Assembly: GCA_016710115.1 (NCBI GenBank)
Contig: JADJLN010000004.1
Span: 248,001-312,000 of the forward strand
Length of the DNA stretch: 64,000 nt
Direction: 5' to 3'
DNA from: Saprospiraceae bacterium
GTDB lineage: Bacteria > Bacteroidota > Bacteroidia > Chitinophagales > Saprospiraceae
In this document: positions 19,857 through 28,507 of the stretch, piece by piece
Layout: the number at the start of each line of letters is the position of its first letter
Numbering within the stretch: position 1 is the first letter of the stretch
Notes under the pieces: model-generated
Seen by the model: only the letters and a program-made list of their open reading frames with translations
Databases searched by the model: none
Told to the model about the DNA's origin: nothing
Position numbers and translations under genes: made by a program

Positions 19857-20495
19857 TCAGAAGGTATAGAGATACTGCAAGGTTAGGAAAAAACCGCGTA
19901 ATGCTGTTGCATTCAGGGCTTCCAGATCGTCAAAGAGCAGATTGATGGAACGGGTATATCGAAAATGAACGCTGTGATGTTCTGATGCATGGTAGCCGGC
20001 GCCGATCAGCCAGCTGAAATCATTCTCATTGAAGAGGTCTTCCTGCCCTTCGAACGGATTAGCAACCGCACGTGCACGGAATAACCGTCCGTAGGCCAGT
20101 CCGGCCTGGAAATCCATTCTGTAATAAGACGTTTTGTCGATCTCCACCTCCCAATCCTTGTAGTGAAAGATGACGGGCACTTCGATATAGTGCAGATTGT
20201 ATCGGTTGAGCAGTTGTGAGTTGTCCAGTGAAAATGCAGACTGCGCACCTCGCTGACTGTACAGGATGTCCATACTGACATCGATCCGGGGTTGAATGAT
20301 CGTATTTACCCGAAACCCGACGTTCAGTCCTGCCTTATTGTACCCCCACAAATCGTCTCCGGTGATCTGACTGGCATTGAACCCGAAAAGGATGCCTGCC
20401 TGGAATCGTCGCTCCTGAGCGGTGGAGCTCAATGCCGTAACAAGCAGGAAGAGAATGATGAACGCCGATCGGAATAGAGGAGAAAAATTCGTCAT
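19857..20495 (-). CDS. PorT-like outer-membrane beta-barrel protein
   Basis: A 212-residue protein with a signal peptide ending ...VTALSSTAQE and a mature part of amphipathic strands typical of the OMP_b-brl_2/PorT group: GILFGFNASQITGD, LNVGFRVNT, VSMDILYSQRGAQS, LHYIEVPVIFHYK, and a terminal FFLTLQYLYTF with the aromatic end residue of outer-membrane proteins. PorT/SprT members take part in type IX secretion, but many paralogues with the same fold have other jobs. Given gldKLMN 4 kb away the link is tempting, yet unproven. First gene of a minus-strand group with the lipoprotein and ppx. Confidence 0.75.
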   Translation of the reverse strand: MTNFSPLFRSAFIILFLLVTALSSTAQERRFQAGILFGFNASQITGDDLWGYNKAGLNVGFRVNTIIQPRIDVSMDILYSQRGAQSAFSLDNSQLLNRYNLHYIEVPVIFHYKDWEVEIDKTSYYRMDFQAGLAYGRLFRARAVANPFEGQEDLFNENDFSWLIGAGYHASEHHSVHFRYTRSINLLFDDLEALNATALRGFFLTLQYLYTF

Positions 20496-20545
20496 GCTGG
20501 AAAGCCGTTATATCTTTGCAAAGGTACATGCCCTGACGCCCAGAA

Positions 20546-20827
20546 ATGAAACCCACAGTCACCAATCTGAAGAAGTTAGAGGATCTCTTTAAGGAGCTAG
20601 CCTATACCGTCCGGTATGAAAAAGGAAACTTTCAATCGGGCTATTGTATTGTGGAGCACCGCAATGTTGTGGTTGTCAACAAGTTCTTCGATACAGAAGG
20701 CCGGATCAACACCTTGATCGATATTCTGCTCAACCTGGAAGTAGACCCTTTGTCATTAGCCGACAAATCGCGTGAATTTCTCCAATCGGTGATCCGGAAG
20801 GCCGCTGTTGTCACCGAAGAAACATGA
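20546..20827 (+). CDS. Conserved small Bacteroidota protein of unknown function
   Basis: A 93-residue soluble protein. The central segment VRYEKGNFQSGYCIVEHRNVVVVNKFFDTEGR resembles a widely conserved hypothetical family of this phylum, which I know only as uncharacterised. No signal peptide, no membrane helix, one cysteine. Its stop overlaps the ATG of the MBL hydrolase gene by 4 bases, so both proteins are probably made from one message and may act together. It is divergent from the PorT-like gene across 50 bases. Confidence 0.8.
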   Translation: MKPTVTNLKKLEDLFKELAYTVRYEKGNFQSGYCIVEHRNVVVVNKFFDTEGRINTLIDILLNLEVDPLSLADKSREFLQSVIRKAAVVTEET

Positions 20828-21591
20828 TTCGGGCGACCTTCCTGGGCACAGGAACTTCTCAGGGCGTACCCGTTATCGGATGTCAATGCAAGGTTTGTCT
20901 GTCTGATGATCTTCATGACCATCGCCTGAGGTCCTCCCTGTTTGTCCGTTATCATGACCTGGATATTGTGATTGACGCTGGGCCTGATTTCCGTCAACAG
21001 ATGCTTCGAGCCGGTCAGCAGCACCTGGATGCTATCCTGTTGACCCACGAGCACAACGATCATGTCGCCGGACTCGACGATGTTCGTCCGTTCAATTTCC
21101 GTCAACAAAGGGATATGCCCATCTATGCCGAGGCCCATGTGCTGGGGGAAATCACCTCCCGGTTTGCCTATGCATTTGATGACCATCCCTATCCCGGTGC
21201 CCCTCGTTTTGACAGAATATGTATTCAGCCAGAACATCCCTTCCAGGTCAGCACCCAATTCATTCAGCCCATTCGTGTCTGGCATGGCTCTATGCCTGTG
21301 ATCGGCTTTCGCATGGGTGAATTGACCTATATCACTGATGCCAAAACAATTCCAGAAGAGGAAGTGGACAAGATGCGTGGAACTCGTGTACTGATCCTCA
21401 ACGCATTGCGCAAGGAACCCCATTCTACGCATTTACATCTGGAGGCAGCCATTGCATTGGCAAAAGAAGTCGGCGCTGAACGCACCTATTTCACCCACAT
21501 CAGTCATTCCCTTGGCATGCATCATGAAGTGTCCGGTTCACTGCCCGATGGTTGTCTTCTGGCCTATGACGATTTGACCATTATTGTCTGA
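20824..21591 (+). CDS. MBL-fold metallo-hydrolase (PhnP-like)
   Basis: A 255-residue cytoplasmic metal-dependent hydrolase. The N-terminal [20 protein letters not shown] contains the Cys pair seen in PhnP-type phosphodiesterases. The metal-binding motif is [13 protein letters not shown], with later ligands in YITDAKTI and [13 protein letters not shown]. PhnP relatives cleave cyclic phosphodiesters, but the exact substrate in Bacteroidota is unknown. The ATG overlaps the preceding gene's stop. No frame damage. Confidence 0.87.
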   Translation: MIRATFLGTGTSQGVPVIGCQCKVCLSDDLHDHRLRSSLFVRYHDLDIVIDAGPDFRQQMLRAGQQHLDAILLTHEHNDHVAGLDDVRPFNFRQQRDMPIYAEAHVLGEITSRFAYAFDDHPYPGAPRFDRICIQPEHPFQVSTQFIQPIRVWHGSMPVIGFRMGELTYITDAKTIPEEEVDKMRGTRVLILNALRKEPHSTHLHLEAAIALAKEVGAERTYFTHISHSLGMHHEVSGSLPDGCLLAYDDLTIIV

Positions 21592-21653
21592 ATCCACCTT
21601 CCATCCAGACAACCCTGGCGGGGTTATCGCGTTATCTTCTAAATCCTGGCTTC

Positions 21654-23706
21654 ATGCACACTCCATCCGGTGACCGATTTCCCAACCGGCTGATCACAAC
21701 AGCAAGTCCCTATCTGTTGCAGCATGCCTACAACCCGGTCGATTGGTTTCCGTGGTGTCCTGAAGCGCTGGACAAAGCCGCCCGGGAAGACAAACCAGTC
21801 CTGGTCAGTATCGGGTATTCAACTTGCCATTGGTGTCATGTCATGGAACGCGAATCATTTGAAGATGACCATGTCGCCGCCTATATGAACAGCCACTTTA
21901 TCAATATAAAGGTGGATCGGGAGGAACGGCCGGATATTGATCATCTGTATATGGATGCTGTCCAGATGATCAGCGGATCAGGAGGCTGGCCACTGAATTG
22001 TTTTCTGACTCCAGATGGTCGGCCATTTTATGGTGGGACGTATTTCCCACCAGAACCGATGGGCAATCGCCCCTCCTGGATGCAGGTCCTCCAACATCTG
22101 ACCCATCTGTTCTCAGAAAAAAGAGAGGTCGTAGAGTCACAGGCGGATCGATTGATCCAGGCCGTTCGAGATCAGCAGACCCGGCATTTTCAAATGGTTC
22201 AGTTTGAATTGGCTTCAGAACCGGCAATCACGCAAAAGACCGTCGATCACATAGCTCGGCAAATCATGGAGGATCGGGATCAGATCCACGGAGGCTTCGG
22301 ACCGGCACCGAAATTTCCCCGGACCATGTCTTTGGAGTTTCTGCTGGCATATTCCGCCTATACTGGTCGGACAGAACCTGCTGACCATGTCCGATTCAGT
22401 CTGGAGAAAATGGTACGTGGTGGGATCTATGATCAAGTCGGTGGCGGTTTGGCCAGGTATTCTACGGATCCCGCCTGGCTGATCCCCCATTTTGAAAAGA
22501 TGCTGTATGACAATGCCCTGTTTGTCGACATCCTGAGCAAATGGTGCCGTTATCAGCCCAACCTGGAATTCAAACAGGTGATAGAGGATATACTCATTTG
22601 GGTCGACAGGGAAATGTCGCATCCAAAGGGAGGCTTCTATTCGGCTCTGGATGCCGATTCAGAAGCCATCGAAGGCAAATTCTATGTGTGGTCTGAGAAC
22701 GAATTTGTGGCTCTGGCTGGAGAGGAAGCGGATCTCTGGGCAGCCTACCTGGATGTCACTCCGGAGGAATTGGGAAGGAGAAAATATCCTCCATCGCCGA
22801 TTTGATGATATCGCCTTTGCGAAGGAACATCATCTCAACCTGGACCAATTGCAGGAGAGGTGGCGTACGTTTCGGTCAATCCTCTATGATGCCCGCGCCC
22901 CCCGGATCAGACCCGGACTGGATGACAAGGTAATCCTGTCCTGGAACGCACTGATGATCGATGCGCTGATTTCGGCATATAAGACATTTGGCGAGCCCAA
23001 TTACCTGGCGCGAGCCGAGCGGGCCATGTCCTTCCTGGAATCGCATATGCGTACCGGTGAAGGAGCCTGGTTCCGTATTTATGCCGGAGGACAATCCTAC
23101 CAGCCAGCCTTCCTGGATGATTTTGCTTTTCTGCTTCGAACGAAGATTCATATGCTGGAGGTCAATTACAATGACCGGGATGTAAAAAGCATCATACAGC
23201 TGACCGAGACCATTCTGACCCAGTTTTATGAAGAATCAATTGGCGCATTCCGAAGTTCTGCAGATCAGGGATTACAGAGTGTTATTATCGATACCTATGA
23301 CAGTGCCCTTCCGAGTGGGAATGCGGTGATGGGTGAAGTGCTTGATGCGGTGTACGCCTTGTCCGGCAATCGCGAATACGCCCGCATTGCGTCCAGATTG
23401 CGAGCAGCAATCCTGCCCAGTGTGGAGCGTTTTCCTTCTTCGTTTGCACAATACGCACTGAATATCATGACCCAGGTATTCGGACACAGGGAATTCGTGA
23501 TCACCGGTCCGCTATACATTGATCATCAACAGCAACTGCTGGCGAGGTATTTGCCGGGTACACTGGCAGTGGCGTCAAATCAAGAATCCGATATACCTTT
23601 ATTGCAGGGACGCTTCTTTCCCGGAAAGACCTATCTTTATCTGTGTCAGGACCAGCAATGTCAGCTTCCGGTCGCCACAATTGACGAACTTGTCGCACAA
23701 CTATGA
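21654..23706 (+). CDS. DUF255 thioredoxin-like / YyaL (SPATA20) family protein (one frame break)
   Basis: A large protein with an N-terminal thioredoxin-like DUF255 domain and a C-terminal alpha/alpha-barrel like N-acylglucosamine 2-epimerase. The first half has [17 protein letters not shown], the CxxC motif [10 protein letters not shown], and [16 protein letters not shown]. The second half has [17 protein letters not shown] and [15 protein letters not shown]. The frame breaks near 22764-22770, inside the conserved [13 protein letters not shown]. Removing one base or adding two joins the halves into about 684 residues. Biochemical role is unsettled in the family. Its stop overlaps the start of the porP/sprF gene. 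Confidence 0.87.
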
Positions 23707-24712
23707 ACGTTTCTCTCCGACCAACCAAATTGATTGCCATACATCTGGCCTGGAGTGTTGTGTTCTGTCTGTTTGCTGCCATTTCAAATGGACAACAGCT
23801 GCCTCAATTTGCTCTGACACCCTGGTCTTGGATAGATGTCAACCCGGCAGCGACTGGCTTGGGGACGATCTCATCTTCAGCGGCGCGGCAAGACGGCAAT
23901 GGAACTCTCTGCCTGGAAGTCCTTCAGGGTACCATATCAGCGCTCAGATGCCTTTGCCAGCCATTCGATCCGGTTTTGGTGTCGCTCTGCTGCAGGATCA
24001 GATTGGGCTTTTATCCAATCTGGAGGCGTCGTTGGTTTACGCCTATCATGTACCGATCAGCCGTGTCTGGTCGATCCATGCCGGACTCGCGGGGGGATTT
24101 CTTCAATCCGGTCTTGACGGGCAGGCCATTCGCACCCCTGATGGCCAGTACGGCAATGGGGGAGTAGATCATCAGGATTCGAAATTGCCGAATAATGGCG
24201 TAACCGCATGGAGTCCGATGCTGCATCTTGGTGGATTGGCAACAAATGATACATGGACCTTTGGTGCTTCATTACGGTATGCCCAGGGAGGGCAATTAAA
24301 CTATTCAGGAACGGATGCCGGAACTGCCGGGATGAACGTACAACCGCATCTGGCACTTCACGGTAGTTGGAAAGGATCTGTAGGTGACCTGGAGATCATG
24401 CCTTCCACCGTGTGGTTGTCTGATTTCAGTCAATGGCAGGCAACGACGCTGTGTTCGTTCACCTGGAGGGAACGATTTGTCGTGGGTGGTGGATACAGAG
24501 GCTGGAAAGGCGGTACTCAGGATGCACTGATTTTAACAGCCGGGTTCCATGTTTCGGACCGGTTTTTGTTAGTTTATGCATATGAATCCGGTGTATCAGC
24601 TCTCAAACAGGTCCACAATGGAAGTTTTGAGTTGATGCTTCAGTATCGGTTCCCTTCCGGGTTCAACAGAGGAAAACTTCCGGGAATCATTTATAATCCT
24701 CGCTTTTTGTAG
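23703..24712 (+). CDS. Type IX secretion PorP/SprF family protein (one frame break)
   Basis: An outer-membrane barrel that in other Bacteroidota bridges the secretion machinery or gliding adhesins to PorE/SprE-type partners. A signal peptide (ending ...CLFAAISNGQQ) precedes the family start LPQFALTPWSWIDVNPAATG. Barrel strands follow, and the C-terminus has FELMLQYRFPSGFNRGK. The frame breaks at GGGG 23861-23864. One more G gives NPAATGLGDDLIFSGAARRQW and about 336 residues. The ATG overlaps the DUF255 stop (ATGA). Lying directly in front of gldK is the conserved position of porP/sprF, so this copy is the one expected to serve the gldKLMN machine. Confidence 0.87.
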
Positions 24713-24815
24713 TGATTGATTAAGGAATTATTAACTTTATCCATCTTAATAGGCAATAGGGATACTGGTGTCACGTTTGCCTTTTGAGTAATAAGTTCAC
24801 CTTTGTGAAACTTTT

Positions 24816-24846
24816 TTTGAATTCTTTGTGAATCCGGCTATATTTA
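24816..24846 (+). promoter_or_regulatory. Bacteroidota-type promoter for gldKLMN
   Basis: A -33 element TTTG at 24816-24819, a 19-base spacer and a -7 element TATATTTA at 24839-24846 match the TTTG/TAnnTTTG consensus of the Bacteroidota primary sigma factor, with one mismatch in the last base. Transcription would begin around 24853, about 50 bases before the gldK ATG. It lies in the 190-base gap after porP/sprF, so gldKLMN can be transcribed apart from the upstream genes. Confidence 0.6.
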
Positions 24847-24902
24847 CAGCCAGTTTTTAAGAAACGACCTATTCAATACCAGGTAAAATTCGGGTGAAGG
24901 AC

Positions 24903-26147
24903 ATGAAAAAACTTATCAAAGTTTTCGCTGCCCTGAGTATCTTATTGTATATAAGTGCTTGTGGCTCAAAGGAAAGTGGGCAGCTTGTCGGTGTGTTAGA
25001 CCGTCCATCTTGGCAGGGAATCAATCCTTACGGGATGGTGTATGTTCCTTCCGGAACATTGCATATCGGGTCAGGTGACGAAGACATCAGTCGGACCTTC
25101 GTCCAGCGTCCAAAGTCGATCTCCATTGTCGGATTCTATATGGATGACACCGAGATCACCAATAATGAATATCGTCAGTTTGTGCATTGGGTGAGGGATT
25201 CTGTAGCCCTGACCTATATGGATGCATACATTGAAAATGAAGACGGTTCTCAGAATATCGACTGGGAATATGAAATTGACTGGGAAGATGAGGCCGTTCA
25301 AGACGTCTATTACCAGGGCAATGACCGTTTCGCTGGCAAACGCGAATTGAACGTGGACAAGCTGGTCTACGATTATGAATGGCTGGACTGGAGAGGTGCA
25401 GCAGCAGACCGCGGACAATCCCCTCGTACAGCCTTCATCAAGAAAGATAAGGTTCGCATCTACCCGGATACAATGGTGTGGATCAGGGATTTTGCCTATT
25501 CCTATAATGAACCCTATACACGGAACTATTTCTGGCATCCAGCTTTTGACGATTATCCTGTCGTCGGTGTCAACTGGAAGATGGCCAAGGCTTTTGCGTT
25601 CTGGAGGACGAAATTGTGGAATCAATATCGTGCTGCTGAGCGTGGCGAAGTGAATACGGAAGAATTCCGTTTGCCAACCGAAACCGAGTGGGAATATGCA
25701 GCACGAGGTGGAAAAGATCTGGCTCCATACCCATGGGGTGGGATGTACCTGCGCAATGCCAAAGGTTGTTTGCTGGCCAACTTCAAACCTGGCCGTGGCA
25801 ACTATCCTGAAGACGGTGGCTTGTACACTGTTCGCGGTGATGCATACTTCCCGAATGATTACGGCTTGTACAACATGGCTGGTAACGTCAGCGAATGGAC
25901 CGAGACTGCATTTTTCGAAAATGCCATTTCCTTCTATCATGACCTGAACCCGGACATCAAGTATGATGCAGCCGAAGATGATCCTGAAGCGGATAAGCGC
26001 AAAGTGATCCGCGGTGGATCCTGGAAGGATGTCGGTTTCTTCCTGGAGACAGGAACTCGGAACTGGGAATTCCAGGACAGCACAAAATCCTATATTGGCT
26101 TCCGCTGTGCACTGACATTCCTGGGTCGCTCGATCAACGATTTCTAA
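24903..26147 (+). CDS. gldK: Type IX secretion / gliding motility lipoprotein GldK (PorK)
   Basis: Outer-membrane lipoprotein that forms the periplasmic ring of the type IX secretion system together with GldN. Lipoprotein signal MKKLIKVFAALSILLYISAC (Cys20), then a formylglycine-generating-enzyme-like (sulfatase-modifying) domain: MVYVPSGTLHIGSGDED, GFYMDDTEITNNEYRQFV, RLPTETEWEYAARGG, GNVSEWTETA and VIRGGSWKD. The frame is open from a GTG at 24894, but the ATG at 24903 gives a proper signal peptide. 414 residues. Intact, as are the three genes after it, unlike the frame-damaged genes upstream. Confidence 0.95.
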   Translation: MKKLIKVFAALSILLYISACGSKESGQLVGVLDRPSWQGINPYGMVYVPSGTLHIGSGDEDISRTFVQRPKSISIVGFYMDDTEITNNEYRQFVHWVRDSVALTYMDAYIENEDGSQNIDWEYEIDWEDEAVQDVYYQGNDRFAGKRELNVDKLVYDYEWLDWRGAAADRGQSPRTAFIKKDKVRIYPDTMVWIRDFAYSYNEPYTRNYFWHPAFDDYPVVGVNWKMAKAFAFWRTKLWNQYRAAERGEVNTEEFRLPTETEWEYAARGGKDLAPYPWGGMYLRNAKGCLLANFKPGRGNYPEDGGLYTVRGDAYFPNDYGLYNMAGNVSEWTETAFFENAISFYHDLNPDIKYDAAEDDPEADKRKVIRGGSWKDVGFFLETGTRNWEFQDSTKSYIGFRCALTFLGRSINDF

Positions 26148-26152
26148 ACCTG

Positions 26153-26192
26153 CAGGTGGAAGGGCAAATGCGTTTCCACCTGTTTGATTTTT
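26153..26192 (+). terminator. Hairpin plus T-rich tract between gldK and gldL (possible attenuator)
   Basis: A perfect 9-bp stem (CAGGTGGAA at 26153-26161 with TTCCACCTG at 26174-26182), a 12-base loop, then TTTGATTTTT. It starts 5 bases after the gldK stop. It looks like a weak intrinsic terminator or a 3'-end stabiliser of gldK RNA. gldL has no equally good promoter in the 150-base gap, so partial read-through would have to feed gldLMN. Confidence 0.5.
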
Positions 26193-26297
26193 CTCGGGAC
26201 AACCCCAATGATTGGGTTTCCTGGACTTTATTTTGGCTTACTCTTTACTCTGAATAGTAAACACGTTTCGCTTAACCAAACAAAAATGCTTTAGACA

Positions 26298-26891
26298 ATG
26301 GGCGTGCAAAGTTTTCTTAAAACCTCTGGGTTCAAGTACTTAAAGAACCTGATCATTGGTGTGGGTGCCTCAGTTGTACTGCTTGGTGCTCTTTTCAAAC
26401 TCGAAAGCTGGGAAGGTGCCAGTGAGATGCTGATCCTCGGCCTCTCGGTAGAAGCCTTTATCTTCCTGTTCCTCGGTCTGATCGGGCCGGAGAAGGATTA
26501 TTACTGGGAGAAGTTGTATCCCGGACTGGACAATTACAACAGCAGGATCGCTCCTCTGACCTCTGGTGAGGCCGGCGCCGATGCGCATCCTCTGGATGGT
26601 GAAGTCGTCGAGCGTCAACTGGGTAGCATGGTGACCGAATTGCAATCCATGTCCAAGAGTCTGGGTGCATTGAAGGCCTTGCAGGAAGTTGACTTCGCTG
26701 GTGCGAAGGATCAGATCAAAGCTATGGGAGGGTTCTATAAGAACATGACCGATGCAATGGCCAATCTTTCAGATTCTCTCGAAGATACAAAGGCGTATAA
26801 GGAACAACTTACTGCGCTGAACAAGAATCTCGGTTCGCTCAACTCAGTGTATGGTAATATGCTGACCGCAATGGCCAACATCGGCAAATAA
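26298..26891 (+). CDS. gldL: Type IX secretion / gliding motility motor protein GldL (PorL)
   Basis: Inner-membrane protein that with GldM forms the proton-driven motor. Two transmembrane helices near the N-terminus (LIIGVGASVVLLGALF and EMLILGLSVEAFIFLFLGLIG) flank the conserved KLESWEGASEM, with the glutamate pair region important in the family, and the typical GPEKDYYWEKLYPGLD follows. The C-terminal cytoplasmic tail is helical and coiled-coil-like (LQSMSKSLGALKALQEVDFAGA). At 197 residues it is shorter than some homologues. Preceded by a 150-base gap that contains a hairpin. Confidence 0.95.
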   Translation: MGVQSFLKTSGFKYLKNLIIGVGASVVLLGALFKLESWEGASEMLILGLSVEAFIFLFLGLIGPEKDYYWEKLYPGLDNYNSRIAPLTSGEAGADAHPLDGEVVERQLGSMVTELQSMSKSLGALKALQEVDFAGAKDQIKAMGGFYKNMTDAMANLSDSLEDTKAYKEQLTALNKNLGSLNSVYGNMLTAMANIGK

Positions 26892-26938
26892 GCCGGACGG
26901 AAACCGTTCCTTTCACTTAACGAGCAAACAGAAATTCT

Positions 26939-28489
26939 ATGTCCATTCCAAAGGAACCGCGGCAGTTGATGATCAACCTGATGTATCTGGTGCTGACAGC
27001 GTTGTTGGCCCTGAACATCTCCGCGGAAGTAATGAACGCTTTCTTTACGCTGAATAAAGGTATCGCTCAAAGTAACGTCATCGTTGAGAATACCAATAGC
27101 ACCTTGTTGACCAATATCGACAAGCAGGCTCAGGCGTACAAGAATGAGGTCAACGACAAATGGTTGGCGCAGGCCAAGCAAGTCAAAGAGACCGCAGATG
27201 AATTCTACAATTATGTTGAAGACCTGAAGAAGGAGCTCTTTGCTGCTGCTGGTGGGCCTTCCGAAAAAGACCCTTCTAAGCCAAAGAAGATCAAGGATAA
27301 GGATGTGACAACTCGCCTGTTGGTCGGTGTCGATGGTAAACAGGGAAAAGGGTTCGAACTGGAGAAAAAGATCCGGGATACCCGTGCGAAAATGGAAAGC
27401 CTGGTCGAAAACGACCCGGGTGTCTTGGCTGCAATGCCCTTGGGAATTGATGATGAGGCTGTGAAAAATTCGGACAAATCCAACTGGACGGAATACAACT
27501 TCCTCCAGATGCCTGTTGCCGCTGTATTTCCAATCCTTACCAAATTCCAGAATGATGCCCGTGCTTCATCCACGACTGTGTTGAACCACATTTTGGGCAA
27601 GGTTGCCGGAGAAGATATCAAGTTCGATTCCTTCGAGCCGGTTGTTTCCGCTGTAAAGGGGTATGTGATCAAGGGAGAACGCTATACAGCTGATGTCTTC
27701 CTGAGTGCATTCAGTACATCTGCAGGAGACAATACGCGTATTCTGGTGAATGGTGCCAGCCTTCCTGTAAAGGATGGAAAAGCAACCTATGAAACGGGAA
27801 CCTCCCAGATCGGTGCCAAATCCTACAATGTGGAGATCCAGGTCATGAATCCATTGACCAAGGAGGTGAAGTCTTATAAAAAGGCTTTTGAATACGAAGT
27901 TGGTGAACGAAGCGTTACAGTTTCAGCCGACAAGATGAACGTATTCTACATCGGTGTAGAGAACCCCATTTCTGTTTCTGCAGCCGGGGCGCCTTCCAAC
28001 GATGTACAGGTGACAATCAATGGTGGTGGTGGTACGATCAAGAAAGTTGGTTCGGCCAACTATATGGTTGAAGTTAAAACACCAACTGACCAGTGCGTGA
28101 TTAATGTATCCGCACCTTCTGTAGGCCTGAAGGATAGCAAGCTCTTTCGTGTAAAGCGTATTCCAGACCCCGTCGCACGACTGGGTAAGGAAAGCTCCGG
28201 ATTGATGGGGAATGGTGAATTCAAAGCTCAGTCAGGCGTTGGTGCCTTCCTGGATAACTTTGATTTTGATGCCATCTGTCGGATCCAGAGCTTTACATTG
28301 ACACGTGTTCCTCCGCGTCAGGACCCGATTGTCGCTGAAAACGAAGGACCTCGATACCAGACAAAAGCGGACAACCTTGTGAAAGCCGCCAAACCTGGTG
28401 ACGTGTATTATTTCGATGATGTGAAGGCGCGTTGTCCAGGTGACTCCGCTGGCCGGAAGATCAACTCGATGGTATTTAAGATTCGCTAA
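26939..28489 (+). CDS. gldM: Type IX secretion / gliding motility protein GldM (PorM)
   Basis: Single-pass inner-membrane protein whose long periplasmic part transmits motor torque to the GldK/GldN ring. It begins SIPKEPRQLMINLMYLVL with the membrane helix continuing to ALNISAEVMNAF. A helical first periplasmic domain and beta-rich domains follow (for example VTVSADKMNVFYIGVENPIS), and the C-terminal end is GRKINSMVFKIR. 516 residues, complete. It starts 47 bases after gldL and ends 18 bases before the gldN ATG. Confidence 0.95.
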   Translation: MSIPKEPRQLMINLMYLVLTALLALNISAEVMNAFFTLNKGIAQSNVIVENTNSTLLTNIDKQAQAYKNEVNDKWLAQAKQVKETADEFYNYVEDLKKELFAAAGGPSEKDPSKPKKIKDKDVTTRLLVGVDGKQGKGFELEKKIRDTRAKMESLVENDPGVLAAMPLGIDDEAVKNSDKSNWTEYNFLQMPVAAVFPILTKFQNDARASSTTVLNHILGKVAGEDIKFDSFEPVVSAVKGYVIKGERYTADVFLSAFSTSAGDNTRILVNGASLPVKDGKATYETGTSQIGAKSYNVEIQVMNPLTKEVKSYKKAFEYEVGERSVTVSADKMNVFYIGVENPISVSAAGAPSNDVQVTINGGGGTIKKVGSANYMVEVKTPTDQCVINVSAPSVGLKDSKLFRVKRIPDPVARLGKESSGLMGNGEFKAQSGVGAFLDNFDFDAICRIQSFTLTRVPPRQDPIVAENEGPRYQTKADNLVKAAKPGDVYYFDDVKARCPGDSAGRKINSMVFKIR

Positions 28490-28507
28490 TTAATAAGTTG
28501 CGTGAGC

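Noticed and set aside
20641..21432. A 263-codon open frame on the minus strand
   Set aside because: It covers the small conserved gene and the MBL hydrolase, both of which are convincing on the plus strand.
23519..23702. Upstream extension of the second half of the porP/sprF frame
   Set aside because: It overlaps the DUF255 C-terminus. The proper start with signal peptide is at 23703 in the neighbouring frame, joined by one base at 23861-23864.
25071..25940. A 289-codon open frame on the minus strand
   Set aside because: It lies wholly inside gldK, whose protein matches its family along the full length. The antisense frame gives a composition with no recognisable motif.
26201..26217. Second hairpin in the gldK-gldL gap around ACCCCAATGATTGGGT
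   Set aside because: The stem is only about five pairs with a minimal loop and no T run. Too weak to report beside the stronger hairpin at 26153.
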